A DNA stretch of 64,000 bases, from assembly GCA_017397725.1 (NCBI GenBank), contig JAFQIA010000008.1:124001-188000 (forward strand). Reading direction: 5' to 3'. The notes beneath the pieces are model-generated. The model saw only the letters and a program-made list of their open reading frames with translations, had not been told where the DNA came from and made no database searches. A program made the translations under genes and the position numbers. The DNA comes from Clostridia bacterium (GTDB lineage: Bacteria; Bacillota; Clostridia; Monoglobales; Monoglobaceae). This document shows, in pieces, positions 1-8,520 of the stretch. How positions within the stretch are numbered: the first letter of the stretch is position 1; every line of letters begins with the position of its first letter.

Positions 1-1
1 C

Positions 2-292
2 CCCTATGACGGACTTGAAGAACATCTTATGGGGTGCGATATTTTAATTCTTCCTATCAATGGCAGAGATTATTACAGAACAAACATTCTTGATATCATC
101 GGCTGTTTTGACAGCCGTGAAGCGATAACGCTGGCTAAAAATACGGGAGCGAAACTAATCATTCCTACGCATTTTGATTTATATGATGTAAACTGTGTGA
201 ATCCTGCGCATTTTGTGGATGAGCTTCAAAAAATCAATCCAAAACAAGCGTGCCATATTTTCACCCCGGGCGAAGGATATATTTATTTTTAA
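2..292 (+). CDS. MBL-fold metallo-hydrolase, C-terminal part (5' end outside window)
   Basis: The reading frame is open to the left edge (it reads PYDGLEEHLMGCDILILP before the first visible ATG at 29), so only the last 96 residues are present. The pattern CDILILPINGR, then an I-I-P-T-H-F segment, resembles the C-terminal half of UlaG/RNase Z-like metallo-beta-lactamase-fold hydrolases, where the late His of PTHFD contributes to the dinuclear metal site. The N-terminal HxHxDH motif would lie outside the window. The exact substrate cannot be told. It ends in a bidirectional terminator shared with the convergent spoIVB. Confidence 0.65.
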   Translation, partial: PYDGLEEHLMGCDILILPINGRDYYRTNILDIIGCFDSREAITLAKNTGAKLIIPTHFDLYDVNCVNPAHFVDELQKINPKQACHIFTPGEGYIYF

Positions 293-310
293 TTCATTTA
301 TTACACACAA

Positions 311-347
311 AAAAGGGCGGTTTCACTTTTGGTGATACCGCCCTTTT
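311..347. terminator. bidirectional terminator between MBL gene and spoIVB
   Basis: The inverted repeat AAAAGGGCGGT ... ACCGCCCTTTT pairs over 11 bases and gives a T-run in both directions. It serves both convergent genes. Confidence 0.9.
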
Positions 348-351
348 GGCA

Positions 352-1380
352 TTACCGGATTATTTCCGCTTCAGCTAACATATTCTCAATAAATATCCCA
401 TAACCACGGGTTGGATCATTCACAAAAACGTGTGTGACCGCTCCCACTAATTTCCCGTTCTGGATAATGGGGCTACCGCTCATTCCCTGTACGATTCCTC
501 CGGTTTTGTCTAGGAGTCTTTCGTCGGTTATTTTTACAATCATTCCCTTGGTGTTTTCAGTATCTTTATTGATTTTTTGAATTTCCACAGAAAACTGTTC
601 TACTTTCTCTTCCTCTACATTTGCCCAAATCTCTGCCGCTCCCTCTGTTACCTCTTCCCTTTTTGCAACAGGAATCGGGGAAGTTGCTATCGTTCCTATT
701 TCTTCTTTTTCTATCTTTCCTTTGAGTCCTACGATGCTATTGCTTTCCACCTCACCGATTTTTCCCTTTCCCTCTGAAAAAACCGCGATCAGTTCACCGG
801 GATTTCCCTTTCCTCCTTTTTGTACCGAAACTACATTGGCTTTCCATAAATCTCCGCCTGTGACAGAAAGCACTTCTTCGTTAGCATCAGAAATTCCGTG
901 TCCTAATGCGCCAAAAGCCCCGGTTTCAGGATTACAATAGGTGATGGTTCCAATTCCTGATGCCGCATCTTTAATCCAGACACCGATGCGATAATGTCCA
1001 TCCTTATTGGAAAGTTCCGGCTTTACTTTGCAGGAATCCGTCTTTCCGTTTCGGCAAAAAACGATGTCGATTGCGTTTTCGCCGCGTTCATTCACCACTT
1101 CTTCCAGTTGCTTGGCAGAGGAAATTCCCATACCGTCAATACTTTCAATGCGGTCGCCGCTACGCAATCCTGCATCCTTGGCAGGGGTATGCCGCTTGTT
1201 TTCATAATCCTCAACATCGGTGGTATCCACAATGGTTACACCTTTCATATCGAGCGTGACTCCTATGGTTTGTCCCATAGGAATCAAAAAAACTTCCTCG
1301 GCATATGCAGGAAAGTTGAAAAAAGAAAAAAACAGGGTCAAGAGCAGAAAATGGACACTCTTTTTCCTCAACTGATTCAT
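352..1380 (-). CDS. spoIVB: SpoIVB serine peptidase (sporulation sigma-K checkpoint)
   Basis: The 342-residue protein has an N-terminal signal/anchor segment (about residues 8-27), a PDZ-like domain (about 65-115, with AGLRSGDRI) and a C-terminal S55 peptidase domain. The catalytic His is H161 in GALGHGI and the catalytic Ser is S303 in GMSGSP, followed by the THVFVNDP motif typical of the family. SpoIVB is made in the forespore, is secreted toward the mother cell and triggers pro-sigma-K processing. Start: ATG at 1380 with GAGGT six bases upstream. A CATACTA box at 1419-1425 looks like a sigma-G -10 element, in line with known forespore expression. In many Firmicutes spoIVB is followed by spo0A and preceded by recN; neither neighbour is here. 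Confidence 0.93.
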   Translation of the reverse strand: MNQLRKKSVHFLLLTLFFSFFNFPAYAEEVFLIPMGQTIGVTLDMKGVTIVDTTDVEDYENKRHTPAKDAGLRSGDRIESIDGMGISSAKQLEEVVNERGENAIDIVFCRNGKTDSCKVKPELSNKDGHYRIGVWIKDAASGIGTITYCNPETGAFGALGHGISDANEEVLSVTGGDLWKANVVSVQKGGKGNPGELIAVFSEGKGKIGEVESNSIVGLKGKIEKEEIGTIATSPIPVAKREEVTEGAAEIWANVEEEKVEQFSVEIQKINKDTENTKGMIVKITDERLLDKTGGIVQGMSGSPIIQNGKLVGAVTHVFVNDPTRGYGIFIENMLAEAEIIR

Positions 1381-1418
1381 ACTTCAACCTCACAGAGAGG
1401 AGAATTCCCTCTCAATCA

Positions 1419-1425
1419 TAGTATG
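1419..1425 (-). promoter_or_regulatory. possible sigma-G -10 box of spoIVB
   Basis: CATACTA on the minus strand matches the sigma-F/G -10 pattern CATNNTA and lies about 39 bases before the spoIVB start codon. The matching -35 is poor, so this rests on one box plus the known regulation of the family. Confidence 0.3.
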
Positions 1426-1490
1426 AAACAAAAATCGAGATTTACCCTGAAAGTTTTTTATAAAACTTCTTAAAACTACCTCTTATGTAA

Positions 1491-1510
1491 GGTCGGCCTG
1501 ATGACCGACC
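1491..1510 (-). other. hairpin downstream of the Asn-rich gene
   Basis: GGTCGG and CCGACC flank an 8-base loop, 13 bases after the stop codon of the Asn-rich peptide. There is almost no T-run, so it could be a weak terminator or an mRNA 3' stabiliser. Confidence 0.4.
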
Positions 1511-1523
1511 CCAAAACGTCCAA

Positions 1524-1640
1524 TTAGTCTCTGTTCTGGTTGTTGTTCTTGTTTTTGTTGTTATTATTGTTCTGATTGTTGTTATTGTTAGTGTTATTGT
1601 TTTTGTTCTGGTTGTTATTGTTGTTTTGATTGTTAGACAT
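1524..1640 (-). CDS. Asn-rich low-complexity 38-residue peptide
   Basis: I start it at the ATG at 1640, because CAGGAGGG lies eight bases upstream; the upstream in-frame start at 1730 has no such site. The peptide has 26 Asn, 4 Gln and 3 Lys in 38 residues, with no signal peptide or hydrophobic segment. Asn is encoded by mixed AAC and AAT codons, so the run is not a recent triplet expansion, which suggests selection on the protein. A TGCATA-N14-GAACAAAATA element upstream resembles a forespore sigma-F/G promoter. It lies between spoIVB and a GerQ-like gene. A spore coat or spore interior role is my inference only; no function is established. Confidence 0.6.
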   Translation of the reverse strand: MSNNQNNNNNQNKNNNTNNNNNQNNNNNKNKNNNQNRD

Positions 1641-1699
1641 GGTTTGTCCCTCCTGAAAAAATTTTAATTTTATCTTTATCCTTTTCCTTAGTACACCTT

Positions 1700-1729
1700 T
1701 ATTTTGTTCTGAAATCATAAAAATATGCA
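1700..1729 (-). promoter_or_regulatory. candidate sigma-F/G-type promoter of the Asn-rich gene
   Basis: On the minus strand TGCATA (1729-1724) and GAACAAAATA (1709-1700) are 14 bases apart. They match the GYATA and GGNNANANTA pattern of sigma-F closely, with one mismatch in the second box. Confidence 0.4.
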
Positions 1730-1783
1730 AAAAATTGCTACTTTTTTGAGATGATGAATAGAATGTTGATAAGAGGTGTTATT

Positions 1784-2212
1784 ATGAATATGAATTCCAA
1801 TAAAACCAATATCGATTCCTTTGAGGGCATTGTGGTTCCGCCGGGATGCGACCACAAGATTTTAAGAGATTCCGGTGAACCGGTCCATACCTATACGCCG
1901 GCTTCCTATGATGCAGAGAGCTATGCAAAAAATCAAAAGCGTATGCATATGATGAGCGGAAAATGTGATTTGATTTCAGTTCCGCAATCTCCACTGCCGT
2001 CCGTAAGACGAAGTATGGCGGATTATTTACAAAAATTCCAAGGTGCGCATTTGTGTTTGGATTTATGGACAGCTTCCCGACAAAAAATCAAACGCTGTGG
2101 TATTTTGTTAGAAATCGGGCAGGATTTTTTAGTTATGGGCGATGCCGGGAGCGGGAAAATCAGCTTGATTGATCTAAAGCCTATTTGCTATATTAATATT
2201 TATTGCAGATAA
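1784..2212 (+). CDS. GerQ-like putative spore coat protein
   Basis: The start is placed at the ATG at 1784, since AAGAGGTG lies five bases before it; upstream in-frame ATGs at 1751 and 1754 lack a site. The protein has 142 residues. The first 75 or so are polar and rich in Asn, Ser and Tyr. The last 60 show a beta-rich segment, with CGILLEIGQDFLVM, then SGKISLIDL and a terminal CYINIY. Aligned from memory, this matches the C-terminal domain of the Bacillus spore coat protein GerQ (GVIEAAGRDHIIL, then TGKRYLLP and YLDYI). GerQ is needed for germination and is cross-linked in the coat by transglutaminase. The assignment is by pattern and could be another Sm-like coat protein. It is divergent from the Asn-rich peptide. 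Confidence 0.5.
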   Translation: MNMNSNKTNIDSFEGIVVPPGCDHKILRDSGEPVHTYTPASYDAESYAKNQKRMHMMSGKCDLISVPQSPLPSVRRSMADYLQKFQGAHLCLDLWTASRQKIKRCGILLEIGQDFLVMGDAGSGKISLIDLKPICYINIYCR

Positions 2213-2235
2213 AATCTCTTTTTTGTAATTTTCTG

Positions 2236-2264
2236 TTGCTTTTTCAATCCCTATTCGTTATAAT
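2236..2264 (+). promoter_or_regulatory. sigma-A promoter of tmk-metK-rqcH
   Basis: TTGCTT (2236-2241), a 17-base spacer and TATAAT (2259-2264). The expected transcription start is near 2271, giving a leader of about 35 bases with no room for a riboswitch. Confidence 0.75.
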
Positions 2265-2305
2265 AGATGATGTATGATTAAAATTGTTTGAAACAAGGGA
2301 GAATT

Positions 2306-2917
2306 ATGAAACAGGGGAAATTTATCGTTATGGAAGGGCTGGATGGTTGCGGAAAAAGCACCCAGATTCAGCGTTTGGCAGAAACTTTGCGCAAGCGTGG
2401 TGAAAAGGTGTTGATTACCGCAGAGCCTACGGATTTTGAAACAGGGGCATATCTTAGAAGAATTTTATCCGAAAGCCAAGAAAAAAATATGTATCTGCAG
2501 GCGGCACTTTTCCTCGCTGACAGGCTGGAACATATTACTCATCCGGAATTTGGAATCAAACGCTATCTCAATGAGGGATATACTGTCATCTGTGACCGTT
2601 ATTATTATTCTTCTTTTGCGTATCAAGGGACGGCAACCGATATGGATTGGGTGATGGATATCAACCTCAAATGCGGAGAAATCCTGACTCCTGATTTATG
2701 TATCTTTTTGGACGTCAATCCGGACACCTGTAAAGAACGCATTGACCGTGTTCGTGAAAAACCTGAGCTTTATGAAAAGAACATCGATTTGATGCGCCAG
2801 ATTCGGCAAAACTTCCTCTCTGTTTTAGAAAAACTAACTCCCGAACAACATATCGTCATCATTGATGCCAATCGTACTCTTGAAGATGTAGAAAAGGAGA
2901 TTTTACAATATGTATAA
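2306..2917 (+). CDS. tmk: thymidylate kinase (dTMP kinase)
   Basis: It phosphorylates dTMP to dTDP with ATP. The P-loop GLDGCGKST is at residues 11-19 and the substrate-binding [12 protein letters not shown] segment lies near residue 97. The 203-residue length is normal. I choose ATG 2306, with AAGGGAGAA just upstream, rather than the TTG at 2288. First gene of an operon with metK and rqcH; its last eight bases overlap the start of metK, so the two are probably translationally coupled. In many Firmicutes tmk sits with holB and other replication genes, so this context is different. The EP-T-D motif (AEPTDF) is the usual dTMP contact region. Confidence 0.92.
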   Translation: MKQGKFIVMEGLDGCGKSTQIQRLAETLRKRGEKVLITAEPTDFETGAYLRRILSESQEKNMYLQAALFLADRLEHITHPEFGIKRYLNEGYTVICDRYYYSSFAYQGTATDMDWVMDINLKCGEILTPDLCIFLDVNPDTCKERIDRVREKPELYEKNIDLMRQIRQNFLSVLEKLTPEQHIVIIDANRTLEDVEKEILQYV

Positions 2918-4046
2918 GAGATTATTTACTTCCGAGTCCGTAACAGAAGGACATCCCGACAAAATTTCTGACTTGATTTCCGATGCGGTGTTGGATGCTA
3001 TTCTGGCAGAAGATCCCAACGCCCGTGTTGCCTGCGAGGTTACGGTAACCACCGGTCTTGCATTGGTAGTTGGAGAGATTACTACCAACAGTCGGGTGGA
3101 TATTACCAACATCGTGCGGGAAACCATCCGCGAGGTGGGATATGACCGTGCAAAATATGGTTTTGACTGCGATACCTGCGCCGTTCTTAGCGCATTGGAC
3201 GAGCAGTCTCCGGATATTGCTATGGGTGTAAACCGCGACGGTGCCGGCGACCAAGGTATGATGTTTGGCTTTGCCTGCGATGAAACCGAGGAATATATGC
3301 CGATGCCCATTTCTCTTTCGCACAAGCTTTGCCGCAGACTGACCGAGGTAAGAAAGGCAGGCATCCTCCCCTACCTCCGTCCTGACGGCAAATCACAGGT
3401 TACGGTAGAATATAACGAGGATGGCTCGGTAAAGAGAATTGATGCTGTGGTTCTTTCCACCCAGCACGACGAAAATGTTGATATCGAGGTTTTGCGTCAG
3501 GATGTCATGAGAGAAATCATTCTTCCGGTGATTGATGCGAAGCTTTTGGATGAAGATACCAAATACTTTATCAACCCCACTGACCGTTTTGTTGTGGGCG
3601 GACCGCAAGGTGATTCCGGTCATACCGGAAGAAAAATCATCGTGGATACATACGGTGGTTACGCAAGCCACGGCGGCGGCGCTTTCTCCGGTAAAGACCC
3701 GACAAAGGTTGACCGGAGTGCTGCGTATGCGGCACGTTATGTTGCAAAGAATATTGTTGCAGCCGGCTTTGCAAAAGCTTGCGAAGTACAGCTTGCCTAT
3801 GCCATCGGGGTTGCACAACCTGTTTCTCTGCGTATTGACACCAGAGGCACCGGAACCATCAGCGACAGCGAGCTTGCCGAGAAGGTGAGCAAGGTCTTTG
3901 ATTTGAGTCCGAAGGGCATCATTGAGGGCCTGCAGTTGCGCCGTCCTATCTACAAGCAGACAGCCGCTTACGGTCACTTTGGCCGTAACGATTTAGATTT
4001 GCCTTGGGAAAGATTGGACAAGGTGGAAGCCCTGAAAAACGCTTAA
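2910..4046 (+). CDS. metK: S-adenosylmethionine synthetase
   Basis: It makes S-adenosylmethionine from methionine and ATP. The protein has 378 residues with the signature motifs GHPDK near residue 14, GDQGMMFG near residue 112 and the glycine-rich [19 protein letters not shown] near residue 250. The length is close to the usual 380-400. It overlaps tmk by eight bases and is followed 12 bases later by rqcH. In Firmicutes metK often carries a SAM riboswitch; here it is inside an operon and I see none. The many radical-SAM enzymes in the window all depend on its product. Confidence 0.97.
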   Translation: MYKRLFTSESVTEGHPDKISDLISDAVLDAILAEDPNARVACEVTVTTGLALVVGEITTNSRVDITNIVRETIREVGYDRAKYGFDCDTCAVLSALDEQSPDIAMGVNRDGAGDQGMMFGFACDETEEYMPMPISLSHKLCRRLTEVRKAGILPYLRPDGKSQVTVEYNEDGSVKRIDAVVLSTQHDENVDIEVLRQDVMREIILPVIDAKLLDEDTKYFINPTDRFVVGGPQGDSGHTGRKIIVDTYGGYASHGGGAFSGKDPTKVDRSAAYAARYVAKNIVAAGFAKACEVQLAYAIGVAQPVSLRIDTRGTGTISDSELAEKVSKVFDLSPKGIIEGLQLRRPIYKQTAAYGHFGRNDLDLPWERLDKVEALKNA

Positions 4047-4058
4047 AGGAGCAAAACT

Positions 4059-5798
4059 ATGTCATATGACGGTATGGTTACCCATTGCGTGGTAGCCGAA
4101 TTAAATCGGGTTTTGGTTGACGGAAAGATTGATAAGGTTCACCAACCGGAACGGGAAGAATTGATTTTGTCCATCCGCACACGGGATGGACATTTCCGTT
4201 TACTGCTTTCCGCCAGTTCCTCCAACCCCCGTGTGCATCTGACCGAATCCGGAAGGGAAAACCCTATGACTCCCCCGATGTTTTGTATGCTGATGCGGAA
4301 ACATCTGCAAGGTGGCAGGATTGTACGGGTTTCTCAACTGGGTTTTGACCGAGTGATTTCTTTGGATGTGGAATGTCGCAATGAGCTTGGTGATCTTTGT
4401 ATCAAAACCATTGTCACCGAGATTATGGGCAGACACAGCAATGTTATTCTGATGGATGAAAAACGCAAGATTCTTGACAGCATCAAGCATGTGGATTTTA
4501 CCGTCAGCGCGGTCAGACAGATTTTACCCGGATTATTGTATGAAAACCCTCCGCAGCAAGAAAAACTTTCTCCGGACGCTTTTTCTATCTTGGATGTGTT
4601 GCGTGAACTGGATCAGCAACCGGAAGACGCTTTGCTGGATAAATTTCTGGTAAACACCTTTCAAGGAATGAGCCCTCTGCTTGCAAGGGAGATTGTGTAC
4701 CGCTTTGCGGGAAATACCAAGGTTTTCCGCAAAGATGTGGATACGGCGGCGTTTTTAACCCACGCCGAAACCATCTTAAGCGAGATTTGTAACCACCGGT
4801 ATGAGCCCGTCTTGATGTTGGAGCAGGAAACCAAAAAACCTTTTGCTTTTTCCTGTATCAACCTGACCCAATATGCAGACAGCAGTACGGTTAAGTCTTC
4901 CGACTCCATCAGCAAGGTGATTGATGATTATTATGAAATCCGTTCCAAGCGGGAACATATGAATCAGCGGGCCAATCACCTGATTCGACTGGTGAAAAAC
5001 AATATGGACCGCTGCGAGAAAAAGCTGGTCCTCCATCGGGAAAACTTGGAAAACTCCAAGAATCGGGAACAATACAAAATTTATGGTGACTTATTAACCG
5101 CAAACCTTTATCGTATCCATGCGGGAATGAAAGAAATTTCCGTAGAGAACTATTATTCCAATGGTTTGGAATCCATTACCATTCCCCTTTTGGAAGAGCT
5201 CTCTCCGGCAAAAAATGCGCAACATTATTATAAGCTTTATAACAAAGCAAAAATGACTGAGATTTACGCAACCCAACAGGCGGAACTCGCCGAGGAAGAA
5301 CTTCGGTATCTGGAATCGGTATTGCACACCTTAGAGAACGCGGATACTCCTGCTGAGCTTGCAGAAATCAAGGACGAGTTGGTTGATGGCGGCTATATCG
5401 CCTCAAGCGGCGTAAAAAACAAGAAACAACAGAAAAAGTCCGCCCCTTTGAGCTTTATATCAAAGGATGGATTTGAGATTCTGGTTGGTCGCAACAACAA
5501 GCAAAACGATGAACTTACCATTCGGATGGCATATGCAACCGATTTGTGGTTCCATACCAAAATCATCCCCGGCTCCCACACCATCGTGCGCACCCGTGGC
5601 GGAGAAACCGTTCCGGACAGCACAATTTTGGAGGCGGCGCAGATTGCAGCATATTACAGCAAGTCGCAAAATTCTTCCAAGGTTCCGGTGGACTATACGG
5701 TAGTGAAAAATGTAAAGAAACCCAATGGGGCCAAACCCGGCATGGTAATTTACGATCACTACAATACGCTATATGTTGACCCTAAACTTCCTGAATAA
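4059..5798 (+). CDS. rqcH: RqcH (NFACT family) ribosome quality-control protein
   Basis: The bacterial Rqc2 homologue binds stalled 50S subunits and recruits tRNA-Ala to add C-terminal alanine tails that mark nascent chains for degradation. The 579-residue protein starts with the NFACT-N domain (SYDGMVTHCVVAEL) and carries the functionally important Asp-Arg pair at D97-R98, the same numbering as in Bacillus. A coiled-coil middle region (about 290-420) follows, then an NFACT-R domain near 470-560 with DLWFHTKIIPGSH. Older annotations call it fibronectin-binding protein. The start ATG 4059 has AAAGGAG upstream. It closes the tmk-metK-rqcH operon at a strong terminator. Confidence 0.93.
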   Translation: MSYDGMVTHCVVAELNRVLVDGKIDKVHQPEREELILSIRTRDGHFRLLLSASSSNPRVHLTESGRENPMTPPMFCMLMRKHLQGGRIVRVSQLGFDRVISLDVECRNELGDLCIKTIVTEIMGRHSNVILMDEKRKILDSIKHVDFTVSAVRQILPGLLYENPPQQEKLSPDAFSILDVLRELDQQPEDALLDKFLVNTFQGMSPLLAREIVYRFAGNTKVFRKDVDTAAFLTHAETILSEICNHRYEPVLMLEQETKKPFAFSCINLTQYADSSTVKSSDSISKVIDDYYEIRSKREHMNQRANHLIRLVKNNMDRCEKKLVLHRENLENSKNREQYKIYGDLLTANLYRIHAGMKEISVENYYSNGLESITIPLLEELSPAKNAQHYYKLYNKAKMTEIYATQQAELAEEELRYLESVLHTLENADTPAELAEIKDELVDGGYIASSGVKNKKQQKKSAPLSFISKDGFEILVGRNNKQNDELTIRMAYATDLWFHTKIIPGSHTIVRTRGGETVPDSTILEAAQIAAYYSKSQNSSKVPVDYTVVKNVKKPNGAKPGMVIYDHYNTLYVDPKLPE

Positions 5799-5800
5799 TA

Positions 5801-5830
5801 AAAATCCGCACCCATCTGGGTGCGGATTTT
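5801..5830. terminator. bidirectional terminator between rqcH and hydF
   Basis: AAAATCCGCACCCA and TGGGTGCGGATTTT pair over 14 bases with a two-base loop, with T-runs on both strands. Confidence 0.92.
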
Positions 5831-5832
5831 TA

Positions 5833-7020
5833 TTATTTGAAAATTTCTGTTGCGCGGTCTAAAATTCCATTCAGGTAGGCGATTGCAACACCATAATTGC
5901 TGACCGGAATATTTGCTTCTTTCAGGCGTTTCATTCTGGTTTCCACTTCCTGCTTATTGATCATGCACATCCCGCAGGAAAGTGCCATTTTATACTCGCT
6001 CAGGTCATCGGGGAAATCATAACCGCTGAAATAGAAAAATCGGCAGCCAACCCCTAATTTGTTATGGACTAAAACCGGTAATTTCCTTCTGGCGATATCC
6101 TCGTGAGTAGTATTGTGCGTACACCCCTCCAGAACCAGAATCGCATCTCCATCCTTGAGGTTAGCAAAGTGAGAAACACCCTCAAGATACTGTGCAAAAT
6201 CCCCCTTTTTTCTGGCAAGGAGCATCGAAAACGAAGTAAGGGGGATTTCTTTGGGAACAATTTCATCCACCATAGGAAAGATTTGAGAATCCGTAATCAC
6301 CAAATCTACTTTTTTAAGTTCATCAAGAACCTCTTTCAATTCCGTTTCCTTGGTAACCATTACTTTCATATTGTGGTCAAGGCAGTCCCTTAAAATCTGT
6401 ACCTGCGGAAGAATCAATCTGCCTTTGGGAGCCGCACTATCAATGGGTGTTACCAGAACAACCGTGCTCTTTTCAGGGAGTAAGTCCCCTACCCAAGTTT
6501 CCTCTTCCTTTTTTTCCTCCTCGACGGGTGCGTCCAATTTTTTCAGCTCTTCAACCATACGGGCTTTCAATGCCTCCAGCCCATCGTTTCCAAAATTGGA
6601 CAAAAATACCGCATTTTGATTTTCCTTTTTTAGCCAGAGCAAGGTGTCTTCATCAAGCAACTCACACTTATTAAAAACAATGACGGCAGGTTTGGAAAAA
6701 TAGATTGCCGATGCCTCGTGAGCCGCTGCATCAAGGATATACAAAATCAAATCCGCCCGATCCAACGTTTTGAGCGTTTTGTCCATCCGCTGCTTTCCAA
6801 GCTCGCTCTCATCGCTCAAGCCCGCTGTGTCCATCAGGGCAACAGGACCGTAAGGAATCAATTCCATCGCTTTGATCACTGAGTCAGTAGTGGTGCCGCT
6901 CACATCGGACACAATCGAAATATCCTGTCCCAGCAGACGGTTAAATAGGGTGGATTTCCCTGAATTGGTATCCCCTACCAAGGCGATGTGCTTTCGCATA
7001 GAGATGGGTGTTTGTTCCAT
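5833..7020 (-). CDS. hydF: [FeFe]-hydrogenase H-cluster maturation GTPase HydF
   Basis: HydF is the scaffold on which the 2Fe subcluster is assembled before transfer to hydrogenase. The N-terminal GTPase domain has the P-loop GDTNSGKS at residues 16-23, the GTTTDSV switch and DTAGLSD. The C-terminal domain carries the cluster ligands C300 (in CTHN), C349 and C352 (in SCGMC). In many family members a His precedes the last Cys pair; here that residue is Ser. The 395-residue length is typical. It follows hydG by 14 bases and is surely co-transcribed with it. hydE and the hydrogenase itself are not in this window. Confidence 0.95.
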   Translation of the reverse strand: MEQTPISMRKHIALVGDTNSGKSTLFNRLLGQDISIVSDVSGTTTDSVIKAMELIPYGPVALMDTAGLSDESELGKQRMDKTLKTLDRADLILYILDAAAHEASAIYFSKPAVIVFNKCELLDEDTLLWLKKENQNAVFLSNFGNDGLEALKARMVEELKKLDAPVEEEKKEEETWVGDLLPEKSTVVLVTPIDSAAPKGRLILPQVQILRDCLDHNMKVMVTKETELKEVLDELKKVDLVITDSQIFPMVDEIVPKEIPLTSFSMLLARKKGDFAQYLEGVSHFANLKDGDAILVLEGCTHNTTHEDIARRKLPVLVHNKLGVGCRFFYFSGYDFPDDLSEYKMALSCGMCMINKQEVETRMKRLKEANIPVSNYGVAIAYLNGILDRATEIFK

Positions 7021-7034
7021 GTTACAGACCTCCT

Positions 7035-8414
7035 TTATACAAAAAGATCTCTCTGTCCTTGCTTGATTTTCTCAATATTTTCCCGGGTCAGCTCCCGAAC
7101 CTTTTCGTTTTCAATGTTGGGGAGTTCCCGTTCAATGGTCTGGATGGCCTTTTGCTTAAACTCTTCATCCCCATAATCCAAGGTGTATTCTGCAAGGGTC
7201 ATCAATGCATTGGGAAGGCAAACATTCTTGATGTTTCCGGATTTGGCAAGGGACATAAACCTATCACCGGTTCTTCCGCTACGGTAACAAGCGGTACAGA
7301 AGCTGGGAACCATTCCCTCATCCATAATCCATTTAATGACTGACATGGCATCTCTTTCATCAATAACTTCAAACTGAACGTGCGCCTTCTTGTTCTTTTG
7401 ATAGCTGCCCACGCCGGTTGCAGAACCTGCGCTCATCTGAGAGATACCCAACCGAATCAGTTCCTTACGCATATCTTTACTCTCACGGGTGGATACAATC
7501 ATACCGGTAAAGGGTACCGCCAAACGAATGATGGCAACCAGTTTCTTAAAGGTTTCATCATCCACAGCATAAGGGTATTGAGACTGCAGCGCGCCCTCAG
7601 CTTTGCGAATACGGGGAACAGAAATAGTGTGGAAACCAACCCCGAATTCCTTTTCCAGATGCTCATTGTGAAGCATCAATCCCATAACCTCAAAATAAGG
7701 ATTGTAAAGACCAAACAGGACGCCGCCGCCTACATCATCAATGCCTCCCTGCATTGCACGATCAAAGGCAGTTGTGTGATAATCATAATCCCGCTTAGGA
7801 CCAGAAATATGCATATCCAGATAGGTAGGCTTGTGATAGGTTTCTTGGAACAGGATATAGGTGCCGATCCCAACCTCTTTCAGCTTCTGATAGTTTTCTA
7901 CCGTAGTTGCTGCGATATTGACATTCAAACGACGGATTTCGCCATTTTCAAACTTCATATCATAGATGGTCTTCATGCATTCCAGAATGTATTCAATCGG
8001 ACAATTCTCGTCATCCTCGCCTGCCTCAACCGCAAGGCGTTTGTGACCCATCGATTCCAGAATCTTGACCTCTTCCCGCACCTCATCCATCGTTAAGCGT
8101 TTGCGCTCAAACTTGTGCTTACAGTTGTAGCTGCAGTACTTACACTCATTCACACAATAATCGCTGACATAGAGAGGGGCAAACATGACGATGCGGTTGC
8201 CGTAAATATGCTGCTTGATTTTGTGTGCAATGGAAAACATCCGCTTAAGTTGCTCCGGATTTTCCAGCATTAACAAGGACGCCACCTCTTGATGGGTCAA
8301 TCCCTCAAAACTGTCCGCTTTATCCAGAATGCGGTCAATTTCCTTTGCATCGGTGGTTTTTGCATTTTCCAGAAGTTTTTCTATATATTGCTCATCGATA
8401 AACAAAACAATCAA
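7035..8414 (-). CDS. hydG: [FeFe]-hydrogenase maturase HydG (radical-SAM tyrosine lyase)
   Basis: HydG cleaves tyrosine to supply the CO and cyanide ligands of the H-cluster. The radical-SAM cysteines are C87, C91 and C94 (CVNECKYC). The C-terminal CX2CX22C motif that binds the auxiliary cluster is C373, C376 and C399. The length of 459 residues is normal. The first codon is a TTG at 8414 or the in-frame TTG at 8405; GGAAAGG stands just upstream of both, and no ATG is available. A consensus TTGACA-N17-TATAAT promoter lies immediately upstream. It forms an operon with hydF. Confidence 0.96.
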   Translation of the reverse strand: MIVLFIDEQYIEKLLENAKTTDAKEIDRILDKADSFEGLTHQEVASLLMLENPEQLKRMFSIAHKIKQHIYGNRIVMFAPLYVSDYCVNECKYCSYNCKHKFERKRLTMDEVREEVKILESMGHKRLAVEAGEDDENCPIEYILECMKTIYDMKFENGEIRRLNVNIAATTVENYQKLKEVGIGTYILFQETYHKPTYLDMHISGPKRDYDYHTTAFDRAMQGGIDDVGGGVLFGLYNPYFEVMGLMLHNEHLEKEFGVGFHTISVPRIRKAEGALQSQYPYAVDDETFKKLVAIIRLAVPFTGMIVSTRESKDMRKELIRLGISQMSAGSATGVGSYQKNKKAHVQFEVIDERDAMSVIKWIMDEGMVPSFCTACYRSGRTGDRFMSLAKSGNIKNVCLPNALMTLAEYTLDYGDEEFKQKAIQTIERELPNIENEKVRELTRENIEKIKQGQRDLFV

Positions 8415-8440
8415 TCCTTTCCGCGAAAATTCGCCCTTTT

Positions 8441-8469
8441 ATTATAGACCTCCTATCTTTTTTTGTCAA
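8441..8469 (-). promoter_or_regulatory. consensus sigma-A promoter of hydG-hydF
   Basis: On the minus strand, TTGACA (8469-8464), a 17-base spacer and TATAAT (8446-8441). Both hexamers are perfect, which predicts strong expression of the maturases. Confidence 0.88.
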
Positions 8470-8475
8470 GCAATG

Positions 8476-8511
8476 AAAAAGCCCCAAAACCGAGGATTTT
8501 AGGGCTTTTTT
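8476..8511 (-). terminator. terminator after the FliB-like gene
   Basis: AAAAAGCCC and GGGCTTTTT pair, with an inner AAAA/TTTT helix. It separates the coaE-to-FliB run from the hydG promoter. Confidence 0.85.
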
Positions 8512-8520
8512 GATAATTTG

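Noticed and set aside
1524-1730. Longer 68-residue version of the Asn-rich gene
   Set aside because: The start at 1730 has no ribosome site and lies over the likely promoter; the internal ATG at 1640 has CAGGAGGG.
2265-2305. Possible SAM riboswitch ahead of the tmk-metK operon
   Set aside because: The promoter leaves only about 35 bases of leader, too short for any known SAM riboswitch.
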